From positions 2,790,001-2,854,000 of the forward strand of contig JAUSZU010000001.1 of assembly GCA_030817875.1 (NCBI GenBank): a stretch of 64,000 nt of DNA. The letters are read 5' to 3'. The DNA is from Flavobacterium sp. W4I14 (lineage in GTDB: Bacteria; Bacteroidota; Bacteroidia; Sphingobacteriales; Sphingobacteriaceae). The notes under the pieces were generated by a model. The model saw only the letters and a program-made list of their open reading frames with translations, ran no database searches and was not told the DNA's origin. Below, in pieces: positions 63,959 to 64,000 of the stretch (its first letter is position 1; every line of letters begins with the position of its first letter). The position numbers were made by a program, and so were the translations under genes.

Positions 63959-64000
63959 GGTTGATCCGGAACTGGTGGACACGGCCCGACCTAAGTCGGG
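63959..64000 (+). pseudogene. tRNA-Leu-like pseudogene, unit 4 (cut by window end)
   Basis: Begins with the same GGTTGATCCGGAACTGGTGG and runs to CCTAAGTCGGG at the last base of the window. Confidence 0.8.

Larger units (their letters stand above)
63495..64000 (+). repeat. 169-bp tandem array of tRNA-Leu 3' halves
   Basis: From the variable arm of tRNA-Leu the sequence repeats with an exact 169-base spacing (GTACAC at 63532, 63701, 63870). Each unit has the tRNA 3' half, a terminator hairpin and a 5' part rebuilt from other sequence. The last unit is cut by the window edge, so the copy number is unknown. Confidence 0.95.

Overview
The window looks like a chromosomal segment of a Bacteroidota bacterium of the Sphingobacteriaceae, most likely Pedobacter or a close relative. 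This is inferred from gene content and sequence style, not from a database search. The supporting signs are a fused MurF-alanine racemase, a type IX secretion cargo with a gliding-motility C-terminal domain next to a PorP/SprF partner, promoters of the TTG-19/21-TAnnTTTG type, few Shine-Dalgarno sites, and many palindromic intergenic repeats.

Layout. 0-5 kb: ferritin, then a peptide-ligase-like trio (circularly permuted ATP-grasp, alpha-E protein, transglutaminase). 5-11.7 kb: MutS-like ATPase, asnS, an FMN glutamate-synthase-like enzyme behind a YefM-YoeB toxin-antitoxin pair, and a YrdC/Sua5 protein. 12.8-19 kb: a 1748-residue secreted protein with a PHP metallohydrolase core, plus its PorP/SprF partner. 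19-24 kb: nhaA, an HxlR regulator with its divergent quinone-reductase-like flavoprotein, and a TPR protein, among long composite repeats. 24.3-34.7 kb: an AT-rich accessory island almost free of the repeats that fill the rest of the window. It holds a HEPN-NB-ARC-TPR-OB STAND NTPase bracketed by two decayed copies of the nhaA 3' end, an XRE/ImmA pair with a long palindromic operator and an unrecognised divergent gene, and a MazG-like hydrolase coupled to a GIY-YIG/DUF2075 helicase/S24 peptidase fusion. 35.9-37.2 kb: an IS110-family insertion whose upstream non-coding end contains a candidate bridge RNA. Its putative guides match the real insertion site, which can be rebuilt from an intact paralogous copy at 11.9 kb. 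37.9-44.4 kb: a TetR-controlled RND efflux operon. 44.5-47 kb: GNAT and NAD(P)-binding proteins between duplicated repeats. 47.1-51.2 kb: a reduced trp operon (trpD-trpF-trpB-trpA) with a leader peptide containing three consecutive Trp codons and an attenuator hairpin; trpB carries a one-base frameshift. 51.2-63.2 kb: KirBac channel, SDR, phosphodiesterase-like protein, recR, sodium symporter, LOG-like protein, two tandem Trp-rich paralogues, ArsC-like protein, DUF502 protein, murF-alr and recX. 63.3-64 kb: tRNA-Gly, tRNA-Leu and a 169-bp tandem array of broken tRNA-Leu copies that runs off the window edge.

The most notable systems are the predicted bridge RNA, the trp leader, the two candidate defence loci in the island, the pseudo-tRNA array, and a family of 250-450-bp intergenic elements whose hairpins vary in a compensatory way between copies.
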